DNA of 64,000 bases from Haematobia irritans (GCF_050003625.1 NC_134398.1:60287641-60351640), one strand, 5' to 3'. Shown: positions 36,256-47,351, counted from the first letter of the stretch. A program made the numbers and translations. The notes: generated from the letters alone by a model not told the origin.

Positions 36256-36688
36256 TATAAGTGGCATTAAATTCTATTCAATTAAAAACAAACAACAACA
36301 TTTGTTAGAAATTCTCAATGTTTATTAGAGCTTAACAAATTCTGATGACGATAATGTTGACAACTTTCCGTATGTACTGTGATTATGTGGTTTAGTCCGG
36401 AGTAAACGTACAACAAGAGGCATGAATTCGCTTTGATAAAAATTTACTAAATAAATGGGGAAAGAACAGAAATTATGCATGTGTGTATATTTCACTTTCT
36501 AGGTTATTGCGGTGGAAGCATATGGAAGATGTAGTTATTCAACTGGTTATGGTTAATTGCATTTGAGCTATGGTTAACTAAGTTGCAGGTATTTTCTCGT
36601 ATTGAAGTTTTCTATACATTTCCCACAGAATTGTTAAAAAAATTTTATGTCAATTTAAAAAGACATTCCACAAAAATATACAGCCTAT

Positions 36689-36800
36689 ACACTTAAAAAA
36701 AGTAAACCCTATATTTCACTAAAGCCAATTTATCTTTATATTAGTTCATGGAATTATTATATTTGGATAAAGTTTCCTTTACTCTAATAATTTTCTGCAT
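36689..36800 (-). repeat. MITE2 terminal fragment
   Basis: ACACTTAAAAAAAGTAAACC, CTATATTTCACTAAAG and TTAGTTCATGGAATTATTAT are the reverse complement of the MITE2 3' end. Confidence 0.65.
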
Positions 36801-37216
36801 ACACCCAGAAAAAAGTGACCCCTTCTTTAAGTTAAAATGAACTCATTGTGAAGAAAGTTGAACTTCGTCTAGCGCCAAAGATATTTTTATTTTTTTGAAC
36901 GATGTGATTTTCGTTGAAATTAGATAGAATGCATATATTAGTTAACATTTTCCTATTTTTATGTACCCTTATACTACATAATGAAACAATTTAACTGAAT
37001 TGAAGTCATAATGGAATGATTTTATTGAACTTTTTTCATTCATTGGGACAAATCTTACATATTTGTAGTAAACCTTAGAACTTAGAACTGATTACCTTCG
37101 TTTTGAAATACAATTTTATTTATTTATATAGACAATTATTTCTTCAATAAAATACACGTTTTATTAATATATGAAATATATTTATTAAGAATCAACAGAA
37201 TCGACTGGCCTTGAAA
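36801..37216 (+). repeat. Interspersed repeat shared with 47352-47758 (inverted)
   Basis: ACACCCAGAAAAAAGTGACC, GTTGAACTTCG, GCGCCAAAGATATTTTTATT, GAACGATGTGATTTTCG, GAATGATTTTATTGAAC and ATTAATATATGAAATATATT appear in reverse complement and in order at 47352-47758. Both copies end at GGCCTTGAAATATT. Non-coding; the family is unknown to me. Confidence 0.75.
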
Positions 37217-37221
37217 TATTA

Positions 37222-38297
37222 CGAGGGCAGTTCGAAAACTTCATAGCCTAGCACAAAATGCGCGGTATAAACAGAAAAAAGTTAAGTGTTTTGGAAACTT
37301 GTATCTCTGTTATGAACACATGTTAAATTTTGTTTCGATTCTTCATATAGAAACAGATGTTCAAAAAAGGCACATCCGCAATTTTTTTTACAATGGAAAA
37401 ATTAGAAATGCGTGCTGTCATTAAATATTTACATAAAAACGGTTTATCGGGACAAGAAATGCATAATGATATGGTGAATGTGTTAGGTGAAAGTGCTCCT
37501 TTCATATGCAACAGTAAAAAATTAGGTTGCTGAATTTAAACGTGGTCGTACAAGCATTGAAGATGAACCACGTAGTGGGCGTCCAAAAACAACAACAACA
37601 ACAACAGAAATTGTAGCCAAAGTGCATGATATGGTATTAAATGATCGACGAATAAAAGTGCGTGAAATTGCTAATATTTATATGGGCATCTCAAATGATC
37701 GAGTCCATTTAATTTTGCATGAAGAACTACAGATGAAAAAGCCTTCTGCAAGATGGGTGCCACATTTGTTAACAGTCGATCAAAAAACGCATAAGAATCA
37801 ACATTTCTCAAGCTTGTTTGGATCGTTTTAAGCGAAATAAAATGGATTTTAAGCGTCGTTTCATAACTGTTGATGAGACATGGATCCACCACTATACTCC
37901 AGAGACAAAAGAACAATCCAAACAATGGACTGAATCTGGAGGAAGTGCCCCAAAGAAGGCAAAAATAATTCAATCGGCTGGTAAGTTTATGGCAACGGTT
38001 TTTTGGGACTTCAAAGGTATTTTATTGATTGACTATCTGCAAAAGGGTAAAACAATAAATTCAGAGTACTATTGCAACCTTTTGGATCAATTAAATGTAC
38101 AACTTCGAGAAAAACGTCCTGACTTACAACAGAAAAAAAATATTTTTTCATCAAGACAACGCACCAGCGCACAAGGGTGTTTTAACAATGGCTAACATCA
38201 ACTAATTAAAGTACGGGTTGCTTGACCACCCACCTTATTCTCCTGATTTAGCTCCCAATGACTTTTACTTGTCCCCAAATCTAAAAAAAATCCTTGC
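37222..38297 (+). mobile_element. mariner element with CGAGGGC terminus, 3'-truncated
   Basis: The 5' end ACGAGGGCAGTTCGAAAACT after a TA (37220-37221) matches 8989-10234. The copy is colinear with that element up to the AAAAAAATCCTTGCTG stretch near 38297, then stops. The right terminal repeat and last ~60 codons are missing. A SINE lies just beyond at 38366. Confidence 0.9.
37393..38297 (+). pseudogene. mariner transposase pseudogene (CGAGGGC type)
   Basis: ATG at 37393 starts MEKLEMRAVIKYL. It continues with QEMHNDMVNVLGESAP, AEFKRGRTSIEDEPRSGRPK, RRIKVREIANI, RWVPHLLTVDQK, VDETWIHHYTPETKEQS (first Asp), KFMATVFWDFKGILL and LNVQLREKRPDLQ. It retains the 13 bases lost in the copy at 9102-10062. 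Frames are broken by an extra T near 37500, an insertion giving IYMGIS near 37680, a lost base near 37790 and further indels near 38150-38210. The second Asp is readable as CATCAAGACAACGC, so this copy had not suffered the Asp-to-Gly change. Confidence 0.9.
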
Positions 38298-38365
38298 TGA
38301 ATGCCGAAGCTATTTTTTGGTCGAGCACTAGTAAGGGTGTTTCTTTTAATCAAAGTCATAATTTA

Positions 38366-38652
38366 GGTTAGGTATAGTGACAGCCCGATATTTCAGACTC
38401 AATTAGACTATTCAGTCCATTGCGATACAATAGACAAGGGACCTCCTTTTTATAGCCGAGTCTGAACAGCGTTCCACATTGCAGTGAAACCACTTAGAGA
38501 AGCTTTGAAACTCTCAGAAATGTCACCAGCATTACTGAGGTGGGATAATCCACCGCTGAAAAACTTTTTGGTGTTCGGTCGAACCAGGAATCGAACCCAC
38601 GACCTTGTGTATGCAAGGCGGGCATGCTAACCATTGCACCACGGTGGCTCCC
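38366..38652 (-). mobile_element. tRNA-derived SINE, internally deleted
   Basis: Minus strand: GGGAGCCACCGTGGTGCAAT, B box GGTTCGATTCC, TTTTTCAGCGGTGGATTATC, ATAAAAAGGAGGTCCCTTGT. About 50 bp that normally include TTGAGCTTAACATGGAATCG are missing. The tail ends TACCTAACCT. Confidence 0.9.
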
Positions 38653-38734
38653 ATTAAAGTCGACTTTTCCACCATTTGACTTTTACAAAATTGGAAAAAT
38701 TCAACTTTTCGAGTTTAAGGCTTTTTCAAATTTA

Positions 38735-38842
38735 AGAAAATTTTTAATTGATTTAATTTTTAATTGGTTCAATTAAAAACTTAATTATGTTATGTTGATT
38801 GCAAAACTCAATCAATTTTTTGAATTAAAAACATAACTTTTT
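38735..38842. repeat. MITE3 fragment, interrupted by the family A repeat
   Basis: TTTTTAATTGATTTAATTTT, AATTGGTTCAATTAAAAAC and TTGAATTAAAAAC. MITE3 words resume at 40565-40745, directly after the long repeat, so the long repeat probably inserted into it. Confidence 0.6.
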
Positions 38843-40563
38843 ATACCCTCCACCATAGGATGGAGGGTATATTAACTTTGTCATTCCGTTTGTAACACAT
38901 CGAAATATTGCTCTAAGACCCCATAAAGTATATATATTCTGGGTCGTGGTGAAATTCTGAGTCGATCTGAGCATGTCCGTCCGTCCGTCTGTTGAAATCA
39001 CGCTAACTTCCGAACGAAACAAGCTATCGACTTGAAACTTGGCACAAGTAGTTGTTATTGATGTAGGTCGGATGGTATTGCAAATGGGCCATATCGGTCC
39101 ACTTTTACGTATAGCCCCCATATAAACGGACCCCCAAATTTGGCTTGCGATTGCTCTAAAAGAAGCAAGTTTCATCCGATCCGGCTGAAATTTGGTACAT
39201 GGCGTTAGTATATGGAAAAATTGGTCCATATCGGTCCACTTTTACGTATAGCCCCCATATAAACGGACCCCCAAATTTGGCTTGCGATTGCTCAAAGAGA
39301 AGCTAATTTTATCCGATCCGGCTGAAATTTGGTACATGGTGTTAGTATATGGTCTCTAACAACCATGCAAAAATTGGTCCATATCAGTCCACTTTTACGT
39401 ATAGCCCCCATATAAACGGACCCCCAAATTTGGCTTGCGATTGCTCTAAGAGAAGCAAATTTCATCCGATCTGGCTGAAATTTGGTACATGGTGTCAGTA
39501 TATGGTCTCTAACAACCGTGCAAAAATTGGTCCATATCAGTCCACTTTTACGTATAGCCCCCATATAAACGGACCCCCAAATTTGGCTTGCGATTGCTCT
39601 AAGAGAAGCAAATTTCATCCGATCCGACTGAAATTTGGTACGTGGTGTTAATATATGGTCTCTAACAACCATGCAAAAATTGGTCCATATCGGTTCATAA
39701 TTATATATAGCCCCCAAATAAACCGATCCCCAGATTTGAGCTCCGGAGCCTCTTAGAGGAGCAAAATTCATCTGATCCGGTTGAAATTTGGTACGTGGTG
39801 TTAGTATATGGTCTCTAACAACCACGCAAAAATTGGTCCATATCGGTCCATAATTATATATAGCCCCCATATAAACCGATTCCCAGATTTGGTTTGCGGA
39901 TCCTCTAAGTGAAGCAAATTTCATCCGATCCGACTGAAATTTGATACATGATATTAGTATATAGTCTCTAAGAACCATTCAAAAATTGGTCCATATCAGT
40001 CTATAATTATATATAGCCCCTATATAAACCGATTCCCAGATTTGAACTCCGGAGCCACTTGGAAGAGCAAAATTCATCCGATCCGGTTTAAATTTGCAAC
40101 GTGGTGTTAATATATGGCCGCTAATAACCATGCCAAAATTGGTCCATATCGGTCTATAGTTATATGTAGCCGATCCCCAATCACACAAAAATTGGTCCAT
40201 ATCGGTTCATAATCATGCTTGCCACTCGAGCAAAAATAATCTAGCAAAATTTGTCGAAATTTTATTCCTATAGAAAATTTTGTCAAATTTTATTTCTATA
40301 GAGAATGTTGTCAAAATTTTAAATCTTTTGAAAATTTAGTAAAAATTTTATTTCTATAGAAAATTTTGTCAAACTTAATTATATACGTATTTAATCGGCC
40401 ATTTTAAGTTTAATATATACCACGTATGGACTACGTGGTATATATTACGCAACCCAAGTAAATCGATTGTGGATGACAGTCTTCAGTAGAAGTTTCTACG
40501 CAATCCATGGTGGAGGGTACATAAGCTTCGGCCTGGCCGAACTTACGGCCGTATATACTTGTT
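38843..40563 (+). repeat. Long dipteran repeat, family A, with exact 153-bp internal period
   Basis: Starts ATACCCTCCACCATAGGATG, reads GAGTCGATCTGAGCATG and GTCCGTCCGTCCGTCTG, then has seven tandem units. The unit word GAAATTTGGTAC falls at 39187, 39324, 39477, 39630, 39783, 39936 and 40089: one spacing of 137, then five of exactly 153. Units carry TTGGTCCATATCGGTCCA, ATAGCCCCCATATAAAC and CAAATTTCATCCGATCCG. The minisatellite-like block at 40236-40385 and a hairpin at 40411-40447 follow. It ends GGCCGAACTTACGGCCG and TATATACTTGTTT. Because 153 is divisible by 3, frames stay open by chance. Confidence 0.9.
40411..40447. repeat. Perfect inverted repeat, 16-bp arms, 5-nt loop
   Basis: TAATATATACCACGTA and TACGTGGTATATATTA are exact reverse complements separated by TGGAC. 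It lies near the 3' end of the family A repeat. Confidence 0.9.
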
Positions 40564-40564
40564 T

Positions 40565-40745
40565 CAATTACTTTCGTATCCGACTTTGTGGTATTAGTTT
40601 GATTAAAAATTTGATTGTTTGAAATAAATTTTTATTTAAAAATTTAAAAAAGAATCATCACTTTCTTTCTTCCGAGTTAGATTAAAAAGTTGATTGTATC
40701 AATTAATTTATTAATTGAAAAATTTTTCAACTTCAAATTTTATTA
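40565..40745. repeat. MITE3 fragment (right part)
   Basis: AAAAATTTGATTG, AAATAAATTTTTATTTAAAA, TGTATCAATTAATTTATT and TTGAAAAATTTTTCAAC, as in the other AATTAATTG repeats. Confidence 0.55.
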
Positions 40746-40748
40746 GAT

Positions 40749-40955
40749 TATGTCCTCTCAGAGCTTCTCTCAGAGTTTTCGCCGTAATGTGAAATGCTGT
40801 CCCGACGCGGCTATAAGAAGGAGATTCCTTGTCAATGAGCTTAACGTAGAATCGGGCAGCACTCCTTGATAAGAGAGAAGATCACAGTGGACTGAATAGT
40901 CTAAGTGATCCTGAAATATGGAGCTGCCACTATACCTAAACTAACCTAGCATCAG
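40749..40955 (+). mobile_element. tRNA-derived SINE, 5'-truncated
   Basis: Lacks the tRNA head. It reads GAGCTTCTCT, GCCGTAATGTGAAATGC, CGGCTATAAGAAGGAG, TTGTCAATGAGCTTAACG, AGAATCGGGCAGCAC, GATAAGAGAGAAG and ends in CCTAAACTAACCTA. With no A or B box it cannot be transcribed from its own promoter. Confidence 0.88.
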
Positions 40956-41224
40956 TTTACAACGGACTCCTTTTCTAATTAGTTTCTTTTACCTGAAAAA
41001 TATTCTTAATAATCCAAACAGAAAAAAAGTAAGCTGTTTTATAGCAAGAATGAACTACCTCGTGCGAAATTATTTTTAAGGGGCCTATTGGTTATTTCCA
41101 TTCTTTTATTTGCAGCATACTCCCTAGGTCTCTGTTTCTAAACCCATATATGTTTATAGGCTATTTCTAAATTAATATATGTTTGCATCCAAACATATTA
41201 TATTTACAAAAATTGCATGTCCCA

Positions 41225-41272
41225 AACATAATAGGTTCTAACATATTAACATATGTTAGAACCTATTATGTT
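41225..41272. repeat. Perfect palindrome, 22-bp arms, 4-nt loop (first copy)
   Basis: Arms start AACATAATAGGTTC and end GAACCTATTATGTT around a central TAAC. The same structure recurs at 41740-41787. Other element A copies are not palindromic here, so it arose in the ancestor of this duplicated pair. Confidence 0.88.
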
Positions 41273-41739
41273 ATGCTAGTTTATAAATATTAAATGCTTG
41301 CACTTAAAAATATTATGTTAAAAAAAATTGAGTTTGAAACCTGTGAAAACAGTCTTTTTCGTCGGTGTACACTAAAAAAACAGTTTTCTTCCTGGTGGAT
41401 TACCAGGAAGAAAACTTTCGGTTAATTTTAGAAAATTTTGAATATTTGTAGAAAATTTTAACTAAACAGTATTACAAACGTTGGCATCACGCCCATGTCA
41501 TAAAAATAAGTACATATTTTTCGACAAATTCAAGAAAATTTATTAGACATAACAAAGTTTTTTCACTTGTTAAAGAAAATTTTGTAGTTTGAAGGAAAAA
41601 CTTGGAAAATTGCAAGAATGTCTTTAGTGATATACTCCCTAGGTCTCTGTTTCTAAACACATATATGTTTATAGGCTATTTCTAAATTAATATATGTTTG
41701 CATCCAAACATATTATATTTACAAAAATTGTATGTCCCA

Positions 41740-41787
41740 AACATAATAGGTTCTAACATATTAACATATGTTAGAACCTATTATGTT
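41740..41787. repeat. Perfect palindrome, 22-bp arms, 4-nt loop (second copy)
   Basis: Identical to 41225-41272, carried along by the ~510-bp tandem duplication. Confidence 0.88.
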
Positions 41788-41883
41788 ATGCTAGTTTATA
41801 AACATTAAATGCTTGCACTTTAAAATATTATGTTAAAAAAAATTGAGTTTGAAACCTGTGAAAACAGTCTTTTTCGTCGGTGT

Positions 41884-42397
41884 ATACTAAAAAAACAGTG
41901 AACCCACCAGGAAGAAAACTTTCGGTTAATTTTAGAAAATTTTGAATATTTGTAGAAAATTTTAACTAAACAGTATTACAAACGTTGGCATCACGCCCAT
42001 GTCATAAAAATAAGTACATATTTTTCGACAAATTCAAGAAAATTTATTAGATATAACTAAGTTTTTTCACTTGTTAAAGAAAATTTTTGTAGTTTGAAGG
42101 AAAGACTTGGAAAATTGCAAGAATGTCTTTAGTGATATACGAAGTTCATAATGGACGCATTTTTGGTAAAATTTACAAATTTAAAGGAATTCTGAACTAT
42201 TTTGTGGAAGACACGAATTTAGTTCATCTTTATGCTTCATTGGAGTATATTTTTTTCCTCGGGTTTAGTTAATTTAACTAACGTACACAAAAAATTATTA
42301 AAGGAAAGAAAACTTTCTCTAAACATAATAATTCCATGAACTAAAATAAAGTTAAAAGGGCTTTAGTGAAATAGAGTGTCCACTTTTTTTTAGTGTA
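41884..42397 (+). repeat. MITE2, complete copy
   Basis: Begins TACTAAAAAAACAGTGAACC and ends AGAGTGTCCAC then TTTTTTTTAGTGTA. The outer ~14 bp form inverted termini. It keeps AAAACTTTCGGTTAATTTTA and TAATTCCATGAACTAAAATA in family order. No coding frame. Confidence 0.82.
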
Positions 42398-43320
42398 GTG
42401 TAGTTCATTCTTACTATTTTTGGAAAATTCGAAAAAAGTAATAACATTTAACTACCATACATATAAATATTTTTCCGCAACTACGGATTTTTTTTCAGTG
42501 CAAATCATTGTCTGCCTTCCTCATACGCTTATACGTATTTTTTGCAGTATATTATACGAGTACATATGCTAAGAATCAACTTAGAACTGAGTTTTTTCCT
42601 ATAACGCCTACTACATGTGTTTCTCTTATCTCCAAGTGTTTCCATATTTTCAACACTGTGTCGTACAGGACAAGTCTCATTTATCATTTGAGAAAACATG
42701 AAGTGAACTTTTCCTGGTGTTAGGTTTTCGTTATACAATCACATGGACCCATCCTGGTCTTCAGTATTCCCAATATCTCACTAACAAGTATTTGCAGAAT
42801 GATGATGGGGTTGGTGATGATTATTTTGACCACACTTGATATTGGTCATTTTTACATGCATCATTCACATGTAAGCAGAGGAGCACATCTAACACCCACC
42901 AATGGGCAATAATCCAGGAAGGAAACGAGTAGAGTAAACCATCTCAAATATGTCAGTGACACGTGACACCCATCACTAGAAATGAGGACAGGGATATGGA
43001 GCACAGGAATATAAAATGGACCAGCGGAAAAACATACAGACGACGTAAGGGTACATAAAGGTAATTGAATGTGATAGAAGGGGTTGGGTTTTTGTGTTTC
43101 GGTTGATGAAACAACCCAAGATTAAAGAGTCCGCAATAAAAAGGGCTCCATTTCGAGAAAATGTTTGCTTGTGGGAATCGTTACATATGTTCACTAAATA
43201 GCAATCATACGAGTATAAAGTATTGAAGATATATAATGCCTCACTATTAAATGTATTTTTTAATTAATCTAATTACGAAGATGACGCAATTGATTTATAC
43301 GAAAATAAATGGAGATACAC
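42398..43320. other. No recognised feature
   Basis: AT-rich sequence with overlapping short frames on both strands at 42508-42738 that look like chance. No other structure was recognised. Confidence 0.4.
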
Positions 43321-44300
43321 AAAGAAAAATAATACTTTGCTCTAAATAGAATATTTTCCTCAAAGTCAATCAAAACGATTGGAAGTAAACCATAAACCCA
43401 AACACTAAAACAGATTTCTCCCCCATGTTAGGTTATTCGGAATCGCTAGCATTTATTTTTCTTGTAACGAAAAAATAGAGATTCTCTCGGAATCCAAAAC
43501 AATTTTAATTTGAATTTTTGCTTATTTAGAGCATGTAGTTGTCGCGAAAACCATGTATTTTGTCTTTGTGAAAAGAATTTTCTAGCCTCGAAAAATGTAT
43601 GCCGGCAATAAGCATTTAATTCTTCTCAAATGCCGCAAACATGTTCTATCATTTAAATTATAGAATTTGAGACCATTACATGGTCAGGAAAATGATGTAC
43701 CTTACCATTCAATTTTTTAATCTTTTTGCAGGGAAAAAAGTATTTTTATAGGTTACGTATAAATATGTCTCTAGAACCATTACATGGTCATAAAGACCCT
43801 ATATATTGTTTTCGTGACCATTTAATTTTTAAAATTTTTTGTTCTTTTAACTGGGCGAAAAAACATTTTTAGGTTGTGACCATGTTCTTTTAACTGGGAG
43901 AAAAACATTTTTGACGAATGCCATAACATTTTAGATTGTGACCATTGTCTTTTAATTCAAACAAAATTCTTTTTTAACAATATAATAACATTTTAGATGA
44001 GGACAATTAGATTTTTCTTAGATTTCACTGAGCCAACATGGTTGCAGGTGAAAATGTTACATGGTCGCCGCAAAAATAGCCCCTATCATATTATTTTGCT
44101 CTTCAAATATGATCGCGACAATCAAGTTCCTTCTTAGCTCACATGATGGCAATGTTAATCGGCAGCCAAAATCATATTCCCCCATGTTCCGATATTCGGA
44201 ATAGTAAATCGCAAATAATATATGTAGTTTTCCTATAACGACAAAAATTGAGATACTATCGGTCTTAAATTCAATACGTTTTTGAACTTCTTATTAAAAA
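43321..44300 (+). repeat. Diverged repeat related to the foldback MITE (CATGGTTTTCGCGAC words)
   Basis: The stretch 43520-43790 (GAGCATGTAGTTGTCGCG, AAAACCATG, AATTTGAGACCATTACATGG, TTTTTGCAGGGAAAAAAG, ATAGGTTACGTATAAATATG) reappears inverted at 55960-56240. Words such as CATGTTACATGGTC also link it to 33296-33545. TTATTCGGAATCGCTAG near 43437 is echoed at 44195. Confidence 0.6.
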
Positions 44301-44504
44301 GAACTATATTGCCAAAATTTAAATGTGTATGTTTTAGTGTTAAGAAAATATCGCCAAAAGAAAATTTTGCGATTCCGAATATTATTATTCCGAACATACC
44401 CCATTATTAAGGATAAACGAGGACCATTGGTCTTGAAAGGAAATATTTATTTTTTGCGCGTTTGTACTACCCCCAGAAAAAGTCATCGAAATTTTATATG
44501 TCCC

Positions 44505-44570
44505 GTTTAACTTTATTTTAGTTCATGAAAATTTTTTGATTTTAGGTAAATTTAGCCAAATGTAAGAAAG
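44505..44570 (-). repeat. MITE2 fragment
   Basis: TTTAACTTTATTTTAGTTCA and GTAAATTTAGCC match the MITE2 3' region in reverse. Confidence 0.5.
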
Positions 44571-44707
44571 TTTTTTTTATTTTAATTATTTTTTCCATAC
44601 TTCAATGACGTGAGCAAAAAAAGTTTTATACAAATGGAGTGCGCTATTTTACTACATTTGTCACGAGAATTTCGTGTCACGCGCACACCTCTACTTCCTT
44701 TATTATA

Positions 44708-45639
44708 AAGGGTGATTCTTTTGAGGTTAGGATTTTCATGCATTAGTATTTGACAGATCACGTGGGATTTCAGACATGGTGTCAAAGAGAAAGATGCTCA
44801 GTATGCTTTGACATTTCATCATGAATAGACTTACTAACGAGCAACGCTTGCAAATCATTGAATTTTATTACCAAAATCAGTGGCAGAAAATCCGCTTTTT
44901 TATCGACAAATTTTGTTCAGCGATGAGGCTCATTTCTGGTTGAATGGCTACGTAAATAAGCAAAATTGCCGCATTTGGAGTGAAGAGCAACCAGAAGCCG
45001 TTCAAGAACTGCCCATGCATCCCGAAAAATGCACTGTTTGGTGTGGTTTGTACGCTGGTGGAATCATTGGACCGTATTTTTTCAAAGATGCTGTTGGACG
45101 CAACGTTACGGTGAATGGCGATCGCTATCGTTCGATGCTAACAAACTTTTTGTTGCCAAAAATGGAAGAACTGAACTTGGTTGACATGTGGTTTCAACAA
45201 GATGGCGCTACATGCCACACAGCTCGCGATTCTATGGCCATTTTGAGGGAAAACTTCGGAGAACAATTCATCTCAAGAAATGGACCGGTAAGTTGGCCAC
45301 CAAGATCATGCGATTTGACGCCTTTAGACTATTTTTTTTGGGGCTACGTCAAGTCTAAAGTCTACAGAAATAAGCCAGCAACTATTCCAGCTTTGGAAGA
45401 CAACATTTCCGAAGAAATTCGGGCTATTCCGGCCGAAATGCTCGAAAAAGTTGCCCAAAATTGGACTTTCCGAATGGACCACCTAAGACGCAGCCGCGGT
45501 CAACATTTAAATGAAATTATCTTCAAAAAGTAAATGTCATGGACCAATTTAACGTTTCAAATAAAGAACCGATGAGATTTTGCAAATTTTATGCGTTTTT
45601 TTTTTAAAACAGTTATCAAGCTCTTAACAAATCACCCTT
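44708..45639 (+). mobile_element. DD41D (rosa-like) element, internally deleted, copy 2
   Basis: 932 bp flanked by TA (44706-44707 and 45640-45641). Same termini and same internal deletion as 35323-36255. Differences from copy 1 are a handful of substitutions and A/T-run length changes near the 3' end (TTTTTTTTTAAAACAG). Confidence 0.93.
44821..45533 (+). pseudogene. DD41D transposase, DNA-binding region deleted
   Basis: The ATG at 44821 gives the same 20-residue N-terminal stub, out of frame with the 217-codon catalytic part (44880-45533). Triad residues D15, D108 and D150 of that frame are all present. One substitution turns DYFLWGY into DYFFWGY just after the third Asp. The shared deletion shows the founder was already defective in cis. 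Confidence 0.92.
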
Positions 45640-45903
45640 TACAAAGCTTATCATACATACGAATAACACTTGGCATAGAAAAATATTTTAGTTCATTCGT
45701 ACTAAGAAGTATACAATCCTTTCACACCTTAAGGAAGCATACTTGTTAGAATATAGGAAAATTTCCTATATTTCTTTTATATCTTTTACCTGTAATACCT
45801 GTCATTGATGTAATCGATATGTTTGTGCGTAGGTTGTGTTTTTAGTTGGAATCGTGTTGTTATAGTGTACGGAGTGATTGTTAAAAAATAATATAGTAAA
45901 ATA

Positions 45904-46981
45904 AAGGGTGATACGGTCAAAATTTGGTCAATATAAACTTGACGTATTTCTTTCAATTTTGCATTTAAAAAATCTGAACACCCCTCATTTTGAAGGTGTG
46001 TGTGTGTGTAGAATGTTGCTCCTATTTTGATTTTGGAATTCACTCTTCAGTTGTCAAAATGCCGCCCAAGCAAGAAGAACAGCGTATCAAAATTTTGCTC
46101 GCGAATCGCGAAAATCCGAGCTACTGTGCATCGAGCCAAAAAACGAGCCGGACTATCGACTTACAAGAAGGTAGTGACTCCAAATCGCGATGATAAACAA
46201 AATACGACGGCCAAAGCGCGATCCCGGAGGCTGTACACGACGATGCTGACGAAGTTTCACTGCGTGGTAATGGACGACGAAACCTACGTCAAAGCCGACT
46301 ACAAGCAGCTTCAGGGACAGGAGTTTTATACGGCAAAAGGAAGGGGAAAGGTAGCAGATATTTTCAAGCACATAAAACTGTCCAAGTTGGCAAAGTAATA
46401 TCTGGTTTGGCAAGCCATCTGTACCTGTGGCTTGAAAAGCAGCATTTTCATAGCTTCCGGGACTGTCAACCAAGAAATTTACTTGAAAGAGTGTTTGAAT
46501 AAACGTCTGCTGCCTTTCCTGAAGAAACACGGTTGTTCCGTACTGTTTTGGCCGGATTTGGCATCTTGCCATTACGGTAAAACGGCCATGGAGTGGTACG
46601 CCGCCAACAACGTGCAGGTGGTTCCCAAGGACAAGAACCCTCCCAACACGCCAGAGCTCCGCCCAATTGAGAAATACTGGGCTATTGTCAAGCGGAACCT
46701 AAAGAAGACCAAAAAAACTGTTAAGGACGAGCAGCAGTTCAAGGCAAACTGGCTTTCTGCGGCGAAGAAGGTGGACAAGGTGGCTGTACAAAATCTGATG
46801 GCAGGTGTCAAGCGTGAGGCCCGGCAATTCGGATTTGGAAAAGCGAAAGCCTAACTGAATATTTTTCCTGAATTTTATATTAATTGAACTTGACATAAAA
46901 ATTTAATTTGATTTTTTAAATAAACGATTTCACCGATTTACACGCGTTTTCCCTTGACCAAATTTTGACCGTATCACCCTT
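45904..46981 (+). mobile_element. DD37E Tc1/mariner element, internally deleted
   Basis: TA-flanked (45902-45903 and 46982-46983), 1078 bp, with long inverted ends: AAGGGTGATACGGTCAAAAT then TTGGTCAA, mirrored by TTGACCAAATTTTGACCG then TATCACCCTT. These ~28-bp termini match perfectly or nearly so. The transposase region is broken (see 46059-46854). Clean termini mean the copy could still be moved in trans. Confidence 0.92.
46059..46854 (+). pseudogene. DD37E transposase pseudogene: N-terminal deletion plus one nonsense codon
   Basis: The ATG at 46059 gives MPPKQEEQRIKILLA, then a deletion removes the DNA-binding region and changes frame. The catalytic part reads RAKKRAGLSTYKK, NRDDKQNTTAKARS, VVMDDETYVKADYK (first Asp), FYTAKGRGKVADIFKHIKLS, an in-frame TAA at 46396-46398 where the family has Lys, then QAICTCGLKSS, LFWPDLASCHYGK (second Asp) and NTPELRPIEKYW (Glu). 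Thirty-seven residues separate the last two, hence DD37E. It ends FGFGKAKA. Apart from the stop the catalytic half is intact and its composition is less AT-rich than its surroundings. Confidence 0.92.
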
Positions 46982-46983
46982 TA

Positions 46984-47351
46984 ATATAATAAATAACAAA
47001 TAAAATATATAAAATATTTGTTTTTTTGAATTATTGAGAACATTTTTTCGTTTTTTTTTTTAATAAACAATAAGTTTATCATTATCCGTGATGGTGTATA
47101 AAGAAAGAAAACACCAACGGAATTACAACCCCTTCATTCGTCTTCATTTTGGAATCTTCAATTATAAGATAACATTCAGCGACGCTAACCTTTTGTGAAA
47201 AAATTGGTTTATGATTTTTTATATTTGTAGGTATTGATATTGTAAAAGGACGACAAAATCGTTAGGCTGCAACTTACTAAAACTGGAAGGTACAAGAAGA
47301 AGAAAAATACGTTTTACAGTTGATAACATTACATGGGTATTGCAAATAGTG
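46984..47351. other. No recognised feature
   Basis: AT-rich unassigned stretch between the DD37E element and the next repeat. Confidence 0.4.

Larger units (their letters stand above)
41118..42141. repeat. ~510-bp tandem duplication of element A plus MITE2 head
   Basis: Unit 1 (from 41118) and unit 2 (from 41632) both run from ATACTCCCTAGGTCTCTG through element A, TCGTCGGTGTA, a MITE2 head, GGCATCACGCCCATGTCATA and AGAATGTCTTTAGTGATATA. The offset is 514 bp at the start and 505 bp at the end. They differ by few substitutions. Unit 2 continues as a full MITE2 to 42397. Confidence 0.88.

Noticed and set aside
39292..39978. 228-codon open frame on the minus strand
   Set aside because: It follows the 153-bp tandem units of a non-coding repeat; 153 is a multiple of three, so an open unit stays open across copies. 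Its protein is only a repeated 51-residue unit.
45990..46193. Separate 67-codon gene upstream of the DD37E catalytic part
   Set aside because: It is the N-terminal stub of the same transposase (MPPKQEEQRIKILLA) read on past the deletion junction.
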